Assembly: GCA_029531795.1 (NCBI GenBank)
Contig: JAPEIS010000008.1
Location: forward strand, 62,001-126,000
Source: Sclerotinia nivalis
Taxonomy: Eukaryota > Ascomycota > Leotiomycetes > Helotiales > Sclerotiniaceae
Length of the DNA stretch: 64,000 bases
Direction of reading: 5' to 3'
The translations under genes were made by a program, and so were the position numbers. Numbering within the stretch: the stretch's first letter is position 1; each line of letters starts with the position of its first letter. The notes under the pieces were generated by a model, which worked only from the letters and a program-made list of their open reading frames with translations, was not told where the DNA came from and ran no database searches. Positions 22,745-36,205 of this stretch are shown piece after piece.

Positions 22745-25700
22745 ATGGCGGAGGAAGATGCAGATATAGCTCTTTTACATCAGTTACAGGCAGGTCAAGA
22801 GGCTACGGCTTGGGAAGATGGAGATAATGGAATCGCAGAGGGTGATCTACCTTCCAATACAGAAGATAACAACGAACATGTCAAGCAAGATTCCGTTAAA
22901 GATGCCCAAGTTTCTCGTGCTTTGTCTCCTTCAGGCGCAGCCGCGTTGGCCGCTGGCGACGATTATGATCCTTCCTCTGTTACATCCCTTCCAGCAGTGG
23001 TAACTGAACAAGACCGCTCAAGACCTAGCTCTCAAACTTCTGTGCGCAAACCAAAAACTGTTGGAGGATTTATTGCAGATGATTCTGATGAGGAAAATAA
23101 CGAATCCCCACCAATTACTACTGGTCATTTGCAACTCCCAGCCTCTGATAACCCCAAACGATCTCCCTCCCCATTGCAAAACTCTATTACTCAACAAGAA
23201 GTACCCATCAAGATGGAGAATCAAGTTGATTCCAAGGCGGAAGCACTTTCATCTATTCCTGCTTCTATGAACCCGAGTAGCGTGGGAACACCCATAGAAC
23301 AAACTTCGGTGCAAGTGCCCGTCCCTGTTGGTACATCGCAAAATATACCTATTCCCAGAGCTCGTCTTCCTCATGATAAGATCGGTATGCTTGAAGATCG
23401 TGTCAAGGAGGATCCGCGAGGTGATATGGAAGCTTGGCTTTCTTTAATTGGTGAACATCGAAAGCGCAACAAGTTGGATGATGCGAGAGTAGTTTATGAA
23501 AGATTTTTGAAGGTCTTTCCCCATGCTGTAAGTCATACACAATCTTTTACCGTTCTGCACTTACTAACAATGAATCAGGCAGAGATTTGGGTTGCCTATA
23601 CTGAGATGGAACTCGAATACGAAAACTTTAGTGCAGCAGAACAAATCTTTGGCAAATCATTGTTGACTGTCCCGAACATTCAACTGTGGTCAGTCTATTT
23701 GAACTACATACGCCGTATGAACGACCTTAATGTCGATCCTAGTGGTTCTGCTCGTGCAACCGTGTCCCAAGCATACGACTTTGTGTTAGCGAACATTGGA
23801 ATTGATAGGGACTCTGGAAAAATTTGGCAAGATTATATTCAGTTCATTCGTAGTGCACCTGGTTCAATTGGTGGCAGTAGTTGGCAAGATCAACAAAAGA
23901 TGGATCAATTGCGAAAAGTCTATCAACGTGCCATCTGTGTGCCTATGTCAAACGTGAATGAATTGTGGAAACAGTATGACCAATTTGAGATGGGCTTGAA
24001 TAAGATGACGGTGAGTTCGATTTTCAAATTTTGCAATTCAAGGCTAACATGTCGTATTAGGGCCGGAAATTTCTTCAAGAAAGATCTCCAAATTACATGA
24101 CTGCAAGAAGTGCCAACACTGCGCTAGAAAACATTACACGTGGGCTTCAGCGTACAACTTTACCTCGACTTCCACCTGCTTTTGGGTTTGAAGGCGACCA
24201 AGAATATTTACATCAGTTAGAGCTATGGAAGAAGTGGATTTCGTGGGAGCAAGAAGACCCTTTGGTTCTGCAGGCGGATGAGCCGGAAGCTTACAAACAG
24301 CGAATCGTATACGTTTACAAACAAGCTGTGATGGCATTACGTTTCTGGCCTGAGATTTGGGTAGATGCTGCTGAGTGGTGCTTCAACAACAACTTAGATA
24401 AGGAAGGGGATAGCTTCCTTGCTGATGGAATTGTCGCAAATCCCGAGAGCTGTCTCTTGGCGTTCAAAAAAGCCGACCGACTTGAATCTACTCTCGCTAC
24501 CGAAGAAGCCGGGAAGAGCGACATTGAGAAAGGGGCAATTGTTCGGGCCCCTTACACTAAGCTTCTGGACTCTCTGTATGAACTTATCGCGGATTTGAAA
24601 GTCAGGGAGACAAAAGAGAAAGCTAAACTTGAGGAGAACTCCGCCATCGATGCCTCCATCAGTGCAATTGTGAGAAAGGCAGAGGATGATGATGATGAAA
24701 GTGACCCCGAAAAAGATGCCCGAGAAAGCGCTAAAGCTACCCAGTTGAATGCTATCACACAAGGATATGAAATGCAGAGAAAACTTTTGCAGCGTACTGT
24801 ATCTTTCTCCTGGATTGCACTAATGAGGGCCATGCGTCGCATTCAAGGAAATGGTTCAATTGAAGCAAAGACTGGATCAAGATTCATTTTCGCCGAGGCA
24901 CGTCAGCGCGGTATGATCACAAGTGAGGTTTATGTTGCCAGCGCCTTGATTGAACACATGGTGTACAAGGACAAATCTGGTACAAAGATCTTTGAAAGGG
25001 GTGCTAAACTTTTCCCAAATGATGAAGCCTATCTTCTAGAGTACTTGAAGCATTTAATTTCCATTTCAGACATCACCAGTAAGTTTTTCTTCTCGTATTC
25101 TACATCGTCTACGATTCTAACTTTAAAATAGATGCCCGGGTTGCTTTTGAGACAGCAGTCAGTCGTCTAGCACAGAAACCCGAAACTGTTCACAAGACAA
25201 AGCCACTCTACGTTTACTTCCATAGCTACGAATCCCAGTTTGGAACTTTAGATCAAATCAAGAAGCTAGAAAAGCGCATGGCGGAACTCTTCCCAGATGA
25301 TCCGAAGCTTCTCAGATTTTCTTCGCGTTACAGTGTGGATGGATTCGACCCTACTGCTGTACGGCCCATCATTTCGCCTACTTCACAGATGAGACCCAAG
25401 TTGATTATGCAATCAATTGAGCAAGCTCCCTCCATTCCAGACAGTCCGCGACCTCAATATGTACAAGAGCAAAGCCCGCGGCCGCAGGCACCACCACAGT
25501 TTGTGCAGAACCAAAACACGAACTCACCAAAGCGACCTTTCCCAACCGAAGACTTTGAGAGCGAGCTCAACCCTCCACGAAAGCTAGCTCGTGGTCAGTC
25601 TCCACTAAAGGGAGCTGCAGGACGCAGATTGGCTCAACAAAAGGGAATACAGCAAACGCAAGGCACGCCTGCATGGCAATCAAACACGGCACCATACGTA

Positions 25701-26240
25701 ATCCCACGAGATATTACATTTCTACTCAGCATTATCCCTCGTTCTGATATCTATCTTCGCGACCCACAAATGAAAGACATCAAGTTCATTCCAAATGATT
25801 TGGTGCGACTCCTTGCCAGAACCGAGGTCCCGGATTACGTGCAATGGAAAAGTGCGAAGGAGCAACCTCAACAACCACAACAACGCTATGACGGTATGAA
25901 ACCCAGTTACCAAGCTCCCAATACTCGTGAATCTTATGGCTACGGTGGACAAACTACTGGAAATAGTGGATATTCTGGGGAGCCGCGTCACCTGTCACAG
26001 GCTGGTTATCTTCCTGTTGATGATCGAGTTTCAAGCGTAATTCAGGGTCATGATTACACCAGGTCTCCTGTCACATCCCAGGATAATCAATGGGGAGGCG
26101 GGTACAGCCAGGCACCTTCTCATTCTCGCAATGCGAGCTTTGAGAGTAGAGGATGGCAAGGGCAGCAACAACAGCCTGGACCATATACGCAAACTCCATA
26201 TCATGGGAATGGAAATGCCAATGGTGGATATTATCATTGA
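22745..26240 (+). CDS. RNA14: mRNA 3'-end-processing protein RNA14 (CstF77)
   Basis: Four exons (22,745-23,527; 23,579-24,010; 24,061-25,078; 25,132-26,240) encode 1113 aa; all phases close. An acidic, disordered N-terminus of about 210 residues precedes the HAT-repeat (Suf) domain, for example DPRGDMEAWLSLIGEHRKRN, LDDARVVYERFLKVFPHAA, EIWVAYTEMELEYENFSAAE and ARVAFETAVSRLAQKPETV. Near residue 936 comes the C-terminal monkeytail segment, PRDITFLLSIIPRSDIY, that binds RNA15. A Gln/Gly/Tyr-rich tail follows. RNA14 is the scaffold of cleavage factor IA in pre-mRNA 3'-end cleavage and polyadenylation. The long N- and C-terminal extensions are usual in filamentous ascomycetes. Confidence 0.94.
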
Positions 26241-27862
26241 AGCTAACTTTTGCATCTTCTACAGGATATTCTTATCGCTGATGATATCTTCTTTCCAGCG
26301 ACCATGATTCCATCATTAATTTCGCAAACATGATCTTTCCTTTCCTTCATCTAAATACCGAATCAAGGCTCACGATGTACATTTGAACAAACTTTCTTAC
26401 TTCTACAGCCTGCTCCACATATCTTTGAGTTTCTCCAGACCGATGTTGCTTCTTGTTGATCCATGGGAGGCGGCGGGCTATTTCTGGTTCTGCATATTCT
26501 CTTGCCGTACGCGTTGCTATTCGTTGGGTGGGAGGGGTGATCATAACGAAATTTCAAACTATGCACAAGGATATGCAGGTTTCTTTCTTCAAAAAATGGC
26601 GTTTGGGCGGAAAACTGCAAGTTCTGATACATGATGCCAGCCAGTCGGCTCTGAATGTACATTAAAGAAGTATAAGGCAATAATTAATGAATGCAAAATA
26701 ATGATTCATCATACCTAGATTGTTTTTCCTGTGCATGTCCGTTTGTTTGATTTGTTGGCTTGATTGAGGGGTAATTGATGATTGAGGTTACACTGCATGC
26801 ACGTACATACTATAAAGGGCCTTTGTAAGTAACCGTGAAGTTTCAATATGTATCATAGAGACGGCGCTTATTGCTGTCTTAGAGGGCCATAGTAATTCAC
26901 TTTTATATCGAAATCTACCAAGGAGATTAGATACAAAGGTTAAAGATCTTATCTTTTCTCACTTCAGAGTCCAATAAGGAATGAACATCCTCATCTCACA
27001 TTTCCTACCTCGGTCTATTGAACTCCGAATTCATTTTCAAAAAGCTCCTTCCTCCAATAATAAAAAAGGAAGGAAATCCCGCCGATTCGTTGATTTGAAC
27101 ACTAGCGCCAAACCCTTTTGTCGTTGCTGTCGCTACCTCTTCTCTTCCTTTCTTCCTCTCAACCTCTTCCACCTTTCTTCTTACAACCTTTCGTATTTAC
27201 AATATCAATTCCTTCTTTTCAATCATAATTCATATCGATTTTAATAGCGAAGTACAAGTAAGTAATTCTTCTCCATCCAGAATATAATTGATCAATTTCA
27301 CTTGAAAAAATTGCTGTTCAGGTGAAGTCGCGTTTGTTTGCTCTGGTTGTTGCTGCTTGCTTAGCCACCCAGTTTCTTCAAGCTTCAAACCTCAACTTCA
27401 AACAAAGACAGACTCTTCCACCACAACAATATCTACTTTTTTTATCTCATATTTTTGTTGATCTAAATTATCAATTCCTCGCTAATTCAATTGTCTTATT
27501 ACAGCTCCGCTGCCGTAATCTCTGGTTGTTTTCTGCAGACACTCACAGACGAATAACAACGGCAGCTCCTCAGCGGTGATCAACTCTTGGTAAGTCGAAC
27601 AAACACAGCTCTTTCTCATCATCATGCTTAGCATTTGCTTCGCATCTTCTTCTCATTGTTGCTGTCATCATGATCTATCATTCTTTTGACACTGGTGCCA
27701 TCACCGCCATCTATCATCATCATCATGTTTCTGTCACGATCTAAGTTCTTTACTGTCGTCTCTCTCCAGATTATCAAAAATGCATGGTTCAAGATCCTTT
27801 TAGCATGAAGAACACCTGCTAACACAATGCTTCCAACTGCAGACACCACCAAAACCGACATC
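26241..27862. other. Intergenic and spliced 5' UTR of the Argonaute gene
   Basis: No protein gene is supported from 26,241 to about 27,240. From there the sequence looks like a transcribed leader: a donor GTAAGTAATT at about 27,258, and a donor GTAAGT at 27,591 paired with an acceptor CAACTGCAG at 27,843, just before the likely Argonaute start. The ATG at 27,827 would lie inside that intron. Confidence 0.4.
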
Positions 27863-30800
27863 ATGGGTGTTGGTCAACAACGTCGCGCCAATCAGGGCCC
27901 GCCTTCATCGGCTGGTAACTCTGGTCAACAGCAACCGCGTCCTTCAGCGCCACCATCAGTTGCCGGTGGACCACCAGAATCATCATCAAGTCGCCCAGTT
28001 TCCGCCAACATGGACGGACCAGGTGAAACACGCAAAAACCCTTTTGGCCCAGGCCTTGGTTTTGATCCCGCTAGAGATCAGAAGAAGGAGGAGCCCAGAA
28101 AGTTTAACACCCGTGTTGAGCTTCCCGTTTATCGTGATAGCGTGAGCAAAACTTTTTATTTGTTGATATGTGTGTGGTGTTTGGCCATGGTGTTTTCACA
28201 ATCCGTGTGGACGCAGTTGCTGCTTCAAGGAAGTGTGGCACACTGCATGATGGAGGTGTACCTTACCATTAGTGACGATTAATCGGACCACTGCCACTTC
28301 TTGTCTCAGTGTCCCTAACCTCGCCGTCCCCCCAAAATCTATGATCAACAAGGTTGTTCTGCCTGGCGCAATCATTCCTTCCCCTGCCACCCTCTCAAAC
28401 ACACCAAGCTAGTTGCTTGATTGAATTCCTACTCCTTCCCAAAAAAGTGAGGGGAAATCAAAACGGAAGGGATCCACCTCCACCTCTAATAGAGTCATAC
28501 CCCGCTCTATGAGCGAATTTTTCAGTTGGAAGGAGTACATGATTCACTTCCCCAAGGCATTAGCGTGATTTTCCCCTCCTCCTCCTACCCACTAGCTTCA
28601 AGGCAATATCTACAAAAGAGCCCTCCCTCTCCCTCAACCTCCATCTTTCTTACAACCAAACACTCAACAACTCCTTTAACTTCACACCTACGACTCTATC
28701 TTTAACACTCACACATACTATCACACATTATCACCCATCACAATACAACAACTACAACGAAATTTACCACTTTTCCATGTCTTGATTGCTGGTTGATTCT
28801 TCACCCCGCATTTTTGACTATTCACTTCCACTTCACAGCTGCATCTTTCAAACATCCTCACCTTTATACTCTATTCTCTTCATCTTTTTCTTACCCTCAA
28901 TCGACCGCGAAAATGGAAAACATCTATTTTGCGAATCTCCAAGCTAATGGCTCGCAGTATAATGCTCCCGTCTCCAGCATTCTTCCTGATCGTCCGGGAT
29001 ACAATACCCAGGGCAAGGCTATCAATATTCGAGTCAACCAGTTCAAAGTCCTCGATGCTCCAAGAACAGATGTCTACCAGTACGATGTAAGCACTGAAAT
29101 CTCCTCATGACTCATCTTCAAATCCTAATGAACAATGCAGATCTTGATCGGTAAGGGTGATGCGAAGCCGGGACTCGTCAAGAAAGTCTGGCAATCTGAA
29201 GCTGTTCAGAAGGAATTGGCAAAGCATGGCAAGATGTGGCTTTGGGATGGCAACAAGATTGCTTGGTAAGTGATTTTTTTTTTCAATTAAAATCTCACAT
29301 TTTCCACTTTACTTACATCTTTTAGGTGCTCAAGACCATTGGCTCGTGGTGAAGTTCGCATTGCCGTTGATCTCGATGTCGAGAATAATAAACCAGGTGG
29401 AGACCCCGAGAGAATGATTTACTGCCATGTCAAGCAGACAACCATCATTAGAATGGCTTCTTTGCACGCCTATCTCAACAAGCAATGTGATTTCGATAAC
29501 ACCGTTCTCTGCGCTATCAGTTAGTCTCTTTAATGGAACTTATAATGAATGAACTAACTCATATTTCAGACTTCCTTGACCACATGATTCGTCAATGGCC
29601 AAGTGAGAGATACACTGTCCAAAAGCGCAGCTTCTTTGCTCGCGGACTCAGTCGTTCTCCTTTGGATATCACTATTGAGGCCATGAAGGGTGTTTACCAA
29701 TCAATCCGTCTTTGCAACCATGTCACTGAAGGTAGTGCCATTCGTGGTCTTGCAGTCAACGTCGATGTTGCAAATGGCACATTCTGGACTTCACAAGATG
29801 TGATGCAGGCTGCTCGCAACTTGTGCAGTGCTCGAAATAGAGCTCTGAACTATGACGTCTTCCGCAAGGATCTCATGCCACGTCAAGCCAACAAGGAGGG
29901 TGGTAGACTTGAGAAGTCTGCAGATTTCTTGACTCTTGAAAAGATGAAGAAATTAAAGTTTCATCTCAAGCATCATGGCAAGGAACAAGGTATGTATTTT
30001 CTCTCCACTTGTACATTGTTACTAACATTTGATTCAGATACGAAGGTTTATACCATCAAGAAGTTCACTTTCTCTCACGACCCTAAGTATGCCAACACAG
30101 GTCTCAATGCAAAAAACTACTTTTTTACCCAAAAGGACACTGGCAAGGAGACTTCTGTCTATGACTACTTTAGGACCAAGTATAACATCCTTCTGAAGTT
30201 TTGGTGGGCTCCATTGATCGAGACTGAGAGAGCAGGCTTCTTCCCTATGGAAGTTTGCACTTTGATCCCCAACCAGAAGTATCAATACAAGCTTGATCCT
30301 AACCAGACTTCCTCCATGATCAAGTTTGCAGTTACTAGGCCCAAGGTCCGCATCCAATCAATTGAGCACGGCCTCGGCATGTTGAAATGGCAAGAAGACC
30401 CTTATCTCGCTCATTTTGGTTGCAAAATTGATCAAAATATGACTATGGTAAGTTATCCTTCCACATGTTTCCCCTTGATATAATATAGTTACTTACAATT
30501 TCTCAGACTCAAGCTCGACTACTCCAGAACCCAATTGTTCAATTTGATAGGGCTACCATTGATCCCAAGACCTCTGGTCGTTGGGATTTACGTGGCAAGA
30601 AGTTCCTTTACGCCAACCCAGAACCATTGAATTCCTGGGCTGTTGTCATTGTCGGTGGCTGCATCCAAGTACCTGCTGTGAAGAACTTCCTTCAGGTTTT
30701 TATTCAGACCTACATTGGTCATGGTGGTAAAGTCACTAACAAGACCCCTCCCATCGTTCAATGCTCCCCTGAAGTAGATAAAGTCGCTGTGGGCGTTCAA

Positions 30801-32152
30801 GAAGCTCGCAAGGCCGCTGGTCAACAGAGCAATCAAACACCTCAGATTATTTTCTTCATCATGCCTGATCGAAATTCGTTCCTGTATGAGCGTTTGAAGA
30901 AGAACAACGAATGTCGTTTCGGTATGATGTCGCAAAGTAAGTGGCGCCAAACCCATCTCAAAAGCTTAACTAATCAAATATAGTGATGAATGTTGCTCAT
31001 GTGGCAAAGGCACAACCACAATACTGCTCAAATGTCTGTATGAAAGTCAATGCCAAGTTGGGTGGAACAACTTGCAAAGTTGTTGATGCGAAGCCGCCGA
31101 AGCCATTTTTTCCGCGACCAACCATGGTTATTGGTGCAGATGTCTCTCACGCCTCACCAGGCTCACCTCAATCATCCATGGCTTGCTTGACAATGTCAAT
31201 GGACTCAACGGCCTGTAGATATGCTGCTGCAGTTCAGACAAATGGCAACCGTGTTGAAATGATTTCCAAGGACAATATCAACTCAATGTTCATTCCTTTG
31301 TTTAGACAATGGGTCACCAAGGTCGGCAAGGGATCTGGACCTCAACATATTTATTACTTTAGAGACGGGGTTTCTGAAGGTCAGTTTGAACATGTGATCA
31401 ACCAAGAGATCAAAGACATGAAGGCTGCTCTCGAAAACGCATTTGGTCAGCTTGCTACAACTGTAAGTGGTTGCGTTTTCAACTCTCCATGTCCTCTTAA
31501 CTAATTACTCTCAGATTCGTTGGACCGTTACCGTGTGCACCAAGCGCCACCATCTGAGATTCTTCCCTAAAGATAATGATATGGCAGCTGGTGACAAGAA
31601 TGGAAACGCACTTCCGGGTACTTTGGTTGAGCGTGATATTACTCATCCATTTGAGTATGACTTTTACTTGAGCTCACACTCAGCTATTCAGGGTACTGCT
31701 CGCCCTGTTCATTACCAAGTCATTATGGATGAAGCCCAGGTTTCTGTCAATGACTTCCAAAGAATGGTATACCAACATTGCTATCAGTACATGCGCTCTA
31801 CCACCCCCGTCTCCTTGTGTAAGTTTCCCAATACTGCACCACCATGTTCCTTTATACTAACTTGTTTTTAGATCCTGCCGTTTACTATGCACATTTGGCT
31901 TCTAACCGTGCTCGTGCACATGAGGCTCAAGGTTATAGTGCAGGACCTCGTGGTGGGGAGAAATTTCTTGAGAGACAAGCTGCCGCAGCTGCTGACAGAG
32001 TCGCCGGCCGCGCACCCGCAGAATCCAGTCAAACAGGTTCAAGCAACCTGGTTGAAAATGTGCCATTGCTTCCTTTGGGAACTTTGAATGATCAAGACAA
32101 AGTTAACAACGACGTCCTTTTGAAGATTCGCACCGGTATGTGGTACATTTAA
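27863..32152 (+). CDS. Argonaute (QDE-2/Ago1 type), slicer residues present
   Basis: The common exons are 29,141-29,265; 29,326-29,519; 29,570-29,989; 30,038-30,447; 30,507-30,936; 30,984-31,462; 31,515-31,818; 31,872-32,152. Two N-terminal routes are possible: a first exon at 27,863-28,141 spliced over a long gap to 28,958-29,086 (1016 aa), or a start at 28,913 (MENIYFANLQ) giving 938 aa. The domains are ArgoN (RPGYNTQGKAINIRVNQF), PAZ (NFLDHMIRQWP onward), MID, and PIWI with VIGADVSHASPG, YYFRDGVSEGQF and VYYAHLASNRAR. In the 938-aa numbering the catalytic tetrad D637, E676, D712, H853 is intact, and the end MWYI is typical. It is predicted to load small RNAs and cleave transcripts in RNA silencing (quelling, transposon control). 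Confidence 0.93.
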
Positions 32153-33852
32153 GTGCCTCCAACCCCTTATTACCATCATGATCTTTGATCCTTGTCTTTG
32201 ATCTTAACACCTTTTTACTTCTTCATTTTGTTTTATTACAGTCTTTTGATCTTCGGATCCCTGATCTTACGATTTCTCAATCTTTCTCTGCTTGCTAGTG
32301 GCTATCGCAACTGGTGTATGAGGGATTTGGGAATAGGACTTGTACTTTCACTTCTTAGGGCTTTGAAATCATCTCGGAATCTTTTTCAGGGACTGAAGTT
32401 TCAAATTTCCTCCTTTTATTTGTGCATATGGGTACGTGGAAGTCGTTATGGACTTGATGATGGGAATGATATTAATGATCAACGAAAGGTTTATTTATTC
32501 TAGCGGTGGGATAGTTGCAGGATGGGTTTCTTTCTCTTTTCATTTTAGTGTGGCTTGTGGTCGATGTCCTCAATTGAGATATCTTTCTACTAAGGTGCAG
32601 ATATGAAGGGGAATTGATAGTCTTGAGGTGGTAGTCAGCTAGACTTTAAGGAAATGAAAAGTGCGATTGAATTTAACTTTGGTCTTTAATTGTGATTTGT
32701 GAATGAGGATTCCTAATATATACCCTTTGGCGGCATCGCAACTACTTTAACCGAATGACCACTCGCCTTCATTCTTAAGAAATACTGTGGAATAGGTAAG
32801 TCGAGATACGTGCATCCCGATAGCACGTTGTGAGAAGGAATAGGGATGAGTATTGGTTAGATTACATTGTAAAGGCTTCAATGAATAGAATGAATAGAAT
32901 GAATAGAATGAATAGAATGAATAGAATGAATAGAATGAATAGAATGAATAGAATGAATAGAATGAATAGAATGAATAGAATGAATAGAATGAATAGAATG
33001 AATAGAATGAATAGAATGAATAGTAAATTGGGTTGTGCTCAATTCTCCCGTCCTCGAGAGAAACTAACCTTTTAATTCCACAATTCCAATAACACACACG
33101 AATCATCAACATTATTCCAGTAGGGTTCCGTCTTTGCTTGCTATGTAGGCTTGCTATTTGCTATGTACGCAGCGACGTAGCAGTATAGTCGAGACTTGAA
33201 CTCTTTTGAATGGTGCCAGTGAACCCCTCGAGGTCTCCTTTTTGTTGTGTGAAGGAACTGTAAAATGAGTGACAGATGAAATGTCCCTACATAGGTACCT
33301 AATGTATCTTCAATTTTCGAAGAAAGGTATAGTTGGATAGGATAGTATTGTAAGAGAGTTGAGATATCGAGGCCTAACACGTAGCTAGTTCATAATCATA
33401 TAAATACCTATACACTAACTCAATTTCTCGACCTCTTTGCAGATTTCGAGCTTACTCAAGTTACCATTATCACACTGCAGTTCACTACCTAGTATGTATT
33501 ATCTCTGGAAACATCTACTCGAGTAGCACTTGCGGAAACAGTATTGGCGATTATGAAAATAAGGAAGATAGATATTCTCGATGAAGTCAAGTCATCGGAA
33601 TGCTACTAGTGTTAGTAAAAATTTAGTAAAAAAAGGTAATCTCATCCATCCGGCTTTTGGTGAAGTGCACTCAATTGCTTTAGAGCGGCTTGAAAGTCTT
33701 TTCATACATATATGGTCAACTCCAAAAGAGGAACAATTGTCCGCGAGACGATCCCGCAAATATAAATTAAGTACGAACAATTCTCAAAACGACCTCGAAA
33801 ATACCAAAAACCTACGAAACCATCATCACCCCTTTGAATTATCAACGTCATC
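32153..33852. other. Intergenic with a 9-bp minisatellite
   Basis: No supported gene. The left part is the Argonaute 3' region. The open frames in this stretch on both strands are produced largely by the repeat at 32,880-33,022. Confidence 0.4.
32880..33022. repeat. 9-bp minisatellite (AATGAATAG unit, about 16 copies)
   Basis: A perfect tandem array of a 9-bp unit over about 143 bp. As the unit is a multiple of three, it reads as repeating Met-Asn-Arg on the plus strand and Phe-Tyr-Ser on the minus strand, which creates misleading open frames. No copy carries a mismatch, so the array looks recent or actively homogenised. Confidence 0.9.
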
Positions 33853-34094
33853 ATGGACACAACCAGCATCTCCTCACCTCCCCAAAATACCTCCTCCTCT
33901 TCGAATGCCAACACAACTGCGACCTGCCCCGCTGGCATGGTGTGTCTCGAGTATGGTATGGTCAAACTTTGACATTGAAAACCGAAGGCAGATCCGCACT
34001 TTGGTACGCTGGTTTAATCACTCCATTGATTGTGATTGGGCTCATTGTCTTGAGCGCTCTCTTCAGTATTGGTTGCGAAATCTACGTCCACTGA
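33853..34094 (+). CDS. Small single-pass membrane protein, unknown
   Basis: Two exons (33,853-33,950 and 33,992-34,094) with a short 41-nt intron, GTATGG...CAG, give 66 aa. The N-terminal half is Ser/Thr/Asn-rich with several N-glycosylation-type sites (NTSSSSNANTTATCPAGMV). The second half is one strongly hydrophobic helix (ALWYAGLITPLIVIGLIVL), followed by a short end. There is no cleavable signal peptide. The topology resembles the other small protein at 47,909-48,160 but the sequences are not clearly related. The intron is near the lower size limit for this group, so the model is tentative. Confidence 0.4.
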
Positions 34095-36205
34095 TGAAGA
34101 GAATGGAAGAATGAAGATGGAAACAAAGAGAGGACGAGAAGGGCAGAGGTCTAAGGGACCCGAGGATGAAGGCAAAGTAATAGGTAGATTTGATGCATGT
34201 GCAGTCAATGCGTGGAGACGCGAGATGGTCATGGTAGAGGCAGTACTGGTTGACAAGGGACCTTCCAAGATGTGCGAATTTGGACCTTTTGAGATTTCAG
34301 GGAAGTGAATGGATGAATGAATGAATGAATGAATGAATGGGCAAAATATCAAGATTGTTATTTTGGCTTGGGTAACCGTACCTTCATACTACTCCGTATA
34401 TAAATGAATATTGTACAAATAAATATCTCGAAAGAATGAAAGGAAAAGATTGGAAAGCCCTCAAGCTTACTCTCAAGCTCAAGCTCACTCTCAAGCTCAA
34501 GCTCACTCTCAAGCTCAAGCTCAACCTTCCTTACGAAGTACTGATTTTCCATTTCCATTTCCAAATGTAAACCTCAACCCAGATTCATTCATTTATCCAT
34601 GAAATTGTGTCACATCAGGAAAACCTTCAACGTGCAGCTTGCAACCAATTGAACGTTTCTTTACTAATTTATCCTAATGATAACGATCTCATGGATAAAT
34701 GAATGAATGAATGAATGAATCTGGGTTGAGGTTTGAAGAATGGTCTGTAATTTGTGGTCTTATTTTGTACGCGGTACCTATTGATTCTTACATACATCAT
34801 ATGTATTTATTTGTCTTAATTAATTGATTTATTGATTCTTGCAGACCTTTTTATCCTGGTGTGTTCTGCACCCATCGAATGAGAACGACGAGATGGAGAA
34901 CAACGTCGCCGATATCAAAGAGCCCACCTACGTATTTCTGTACAGGTCCAAGAGAAGAGAAGAGAAAGAGAAGATCAAAACAAATCAAACTTCCAAATTA
35001 CAATTGATGACAAATTGCAATTGACCCACGTTCATCTCACAGACCATTTTATTTTTATTTTTATTCTTATTTTTATTCTTATTCTTATTGTCCGCCCTGC
35101 TTTATCCCTTGCCTTGACAACTCAATTCTCACAATTCATTGGTTCACATTCCCTAGGATACGACATCTCCGCATATTATACCTTTTTATCAACTCAATTT
35201 TTTTTTATCTTCCCCGGAGAACTAGTCCCAGGTTTGATTCAGATTATACCTTTATTTTTATTTTTCAAGTCTTATTGACTCAGGAACAGATCCCCAATAC
35301 ATTATTCAAGTCAAAACAGAACAGAACAGAACAGGATACGATAACTTCAATAAGTAGGATAATTTACTAGGAACTCGCCTTGCACAGCAGGGAGAGTGCC
35401 CGTGTACCCGTGTATTTTAATTATTTTATTTTATACCGGTTAATGGATGGGATGAGTTGGCTCAACAGATCGCACAACAGAACAGAACGGGTCTTGGCTA
35501 TCTGCTTTGGTCGAGGAGGGGTTGGGTGCAAGATTACTTTGGGATTGTTGAGTGTGCCACCCTTTTTTCACCTTGCCTACATATAGGTCCTCGAGATTTA
35601 CAGATGGATCGACGACTTTGGTTATTGTGAGAAGAGGAGGAATACATATCCGAATTCGAATCGAAGAGAGATACTCATAAAAGAAACAGCCCACGAGATA
35701 ACGGTAGAATTGGAATTGAAGAGACGCGGGATATATTGTATTATATTTATTATATTACCGTCTGTGCGGATTTTCTTCTTTCGACCGGAGGATAAATTGG
35801 GTTTTCGGAAGTTATTTTAGAGAAAGGATATACCAATCTGGTATCAATTGTTTTTAATCAATTGGCTTGAGCCTTTTGCGCAAGTGAAAAAAGGAAAGAA
35901 AGGAGAAGAGGTAGCGAGAATCTTGAGTGGAAGTGGAAGAAGGCAGGAAGGTTAGACGAATATACACACAGACGAACGGAAGAACGAGCGGGTGGACATT
36001 GAACATTGAACGAATAGCAGATCGATTTCTTTGCGACAATTGATTTTTGTTTCGAGCGCAAGTTTCAATTTCACTTCTACCATACCTCAAACACAATCTC
36101 AAACACCCCAATTCGCCCTTCAAAAACCCGCCAATTCCCCTCCTCCCAATCTCCAACCAGATCCCTCTCTCTTGCCTCTGCCAAAACAACACTGCATCAC
36201 CCAAA
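34095..36205. other. Intergenic, repeat-rich, with hairpin-forming inverted repeat
   Basis: No supported gene. It contains TGAA tetranucleotide runs (34,311-34,338), CTCAAGCTCA repeats (34,462-34,522), an inverted repeat (listed separately) and AT-rich simple sequence (35,047-35,090). The last 200 nt form the C/A-rich leader of the Ras-like gene. Confidence 0.4.
34569..34734. repeat. Inverted repeat able to form a long hairpin
   Basis: The left arm at 34,569-34,602 (AAACCTCAACCCAGATTC...) is repeated in reverse complement at 34,689-34,734, with an 86-nt spacer. The arms match fully except that the right arm has three extra TGAA units in the middle. It carries no coding sequence and no obvious target duplication. 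It could be a MITE-like relic, an inverted duplication, or a small-RNA precursor. Confidence 0.8.

Noticed and set aside
32747..33112. Frame with repeating Phe-Tyr-Ser, and its plus-strand Met-Asn-Arg partner
   Set aside because: Both are produced by the 9-bp minisatellite and have no further coding support.
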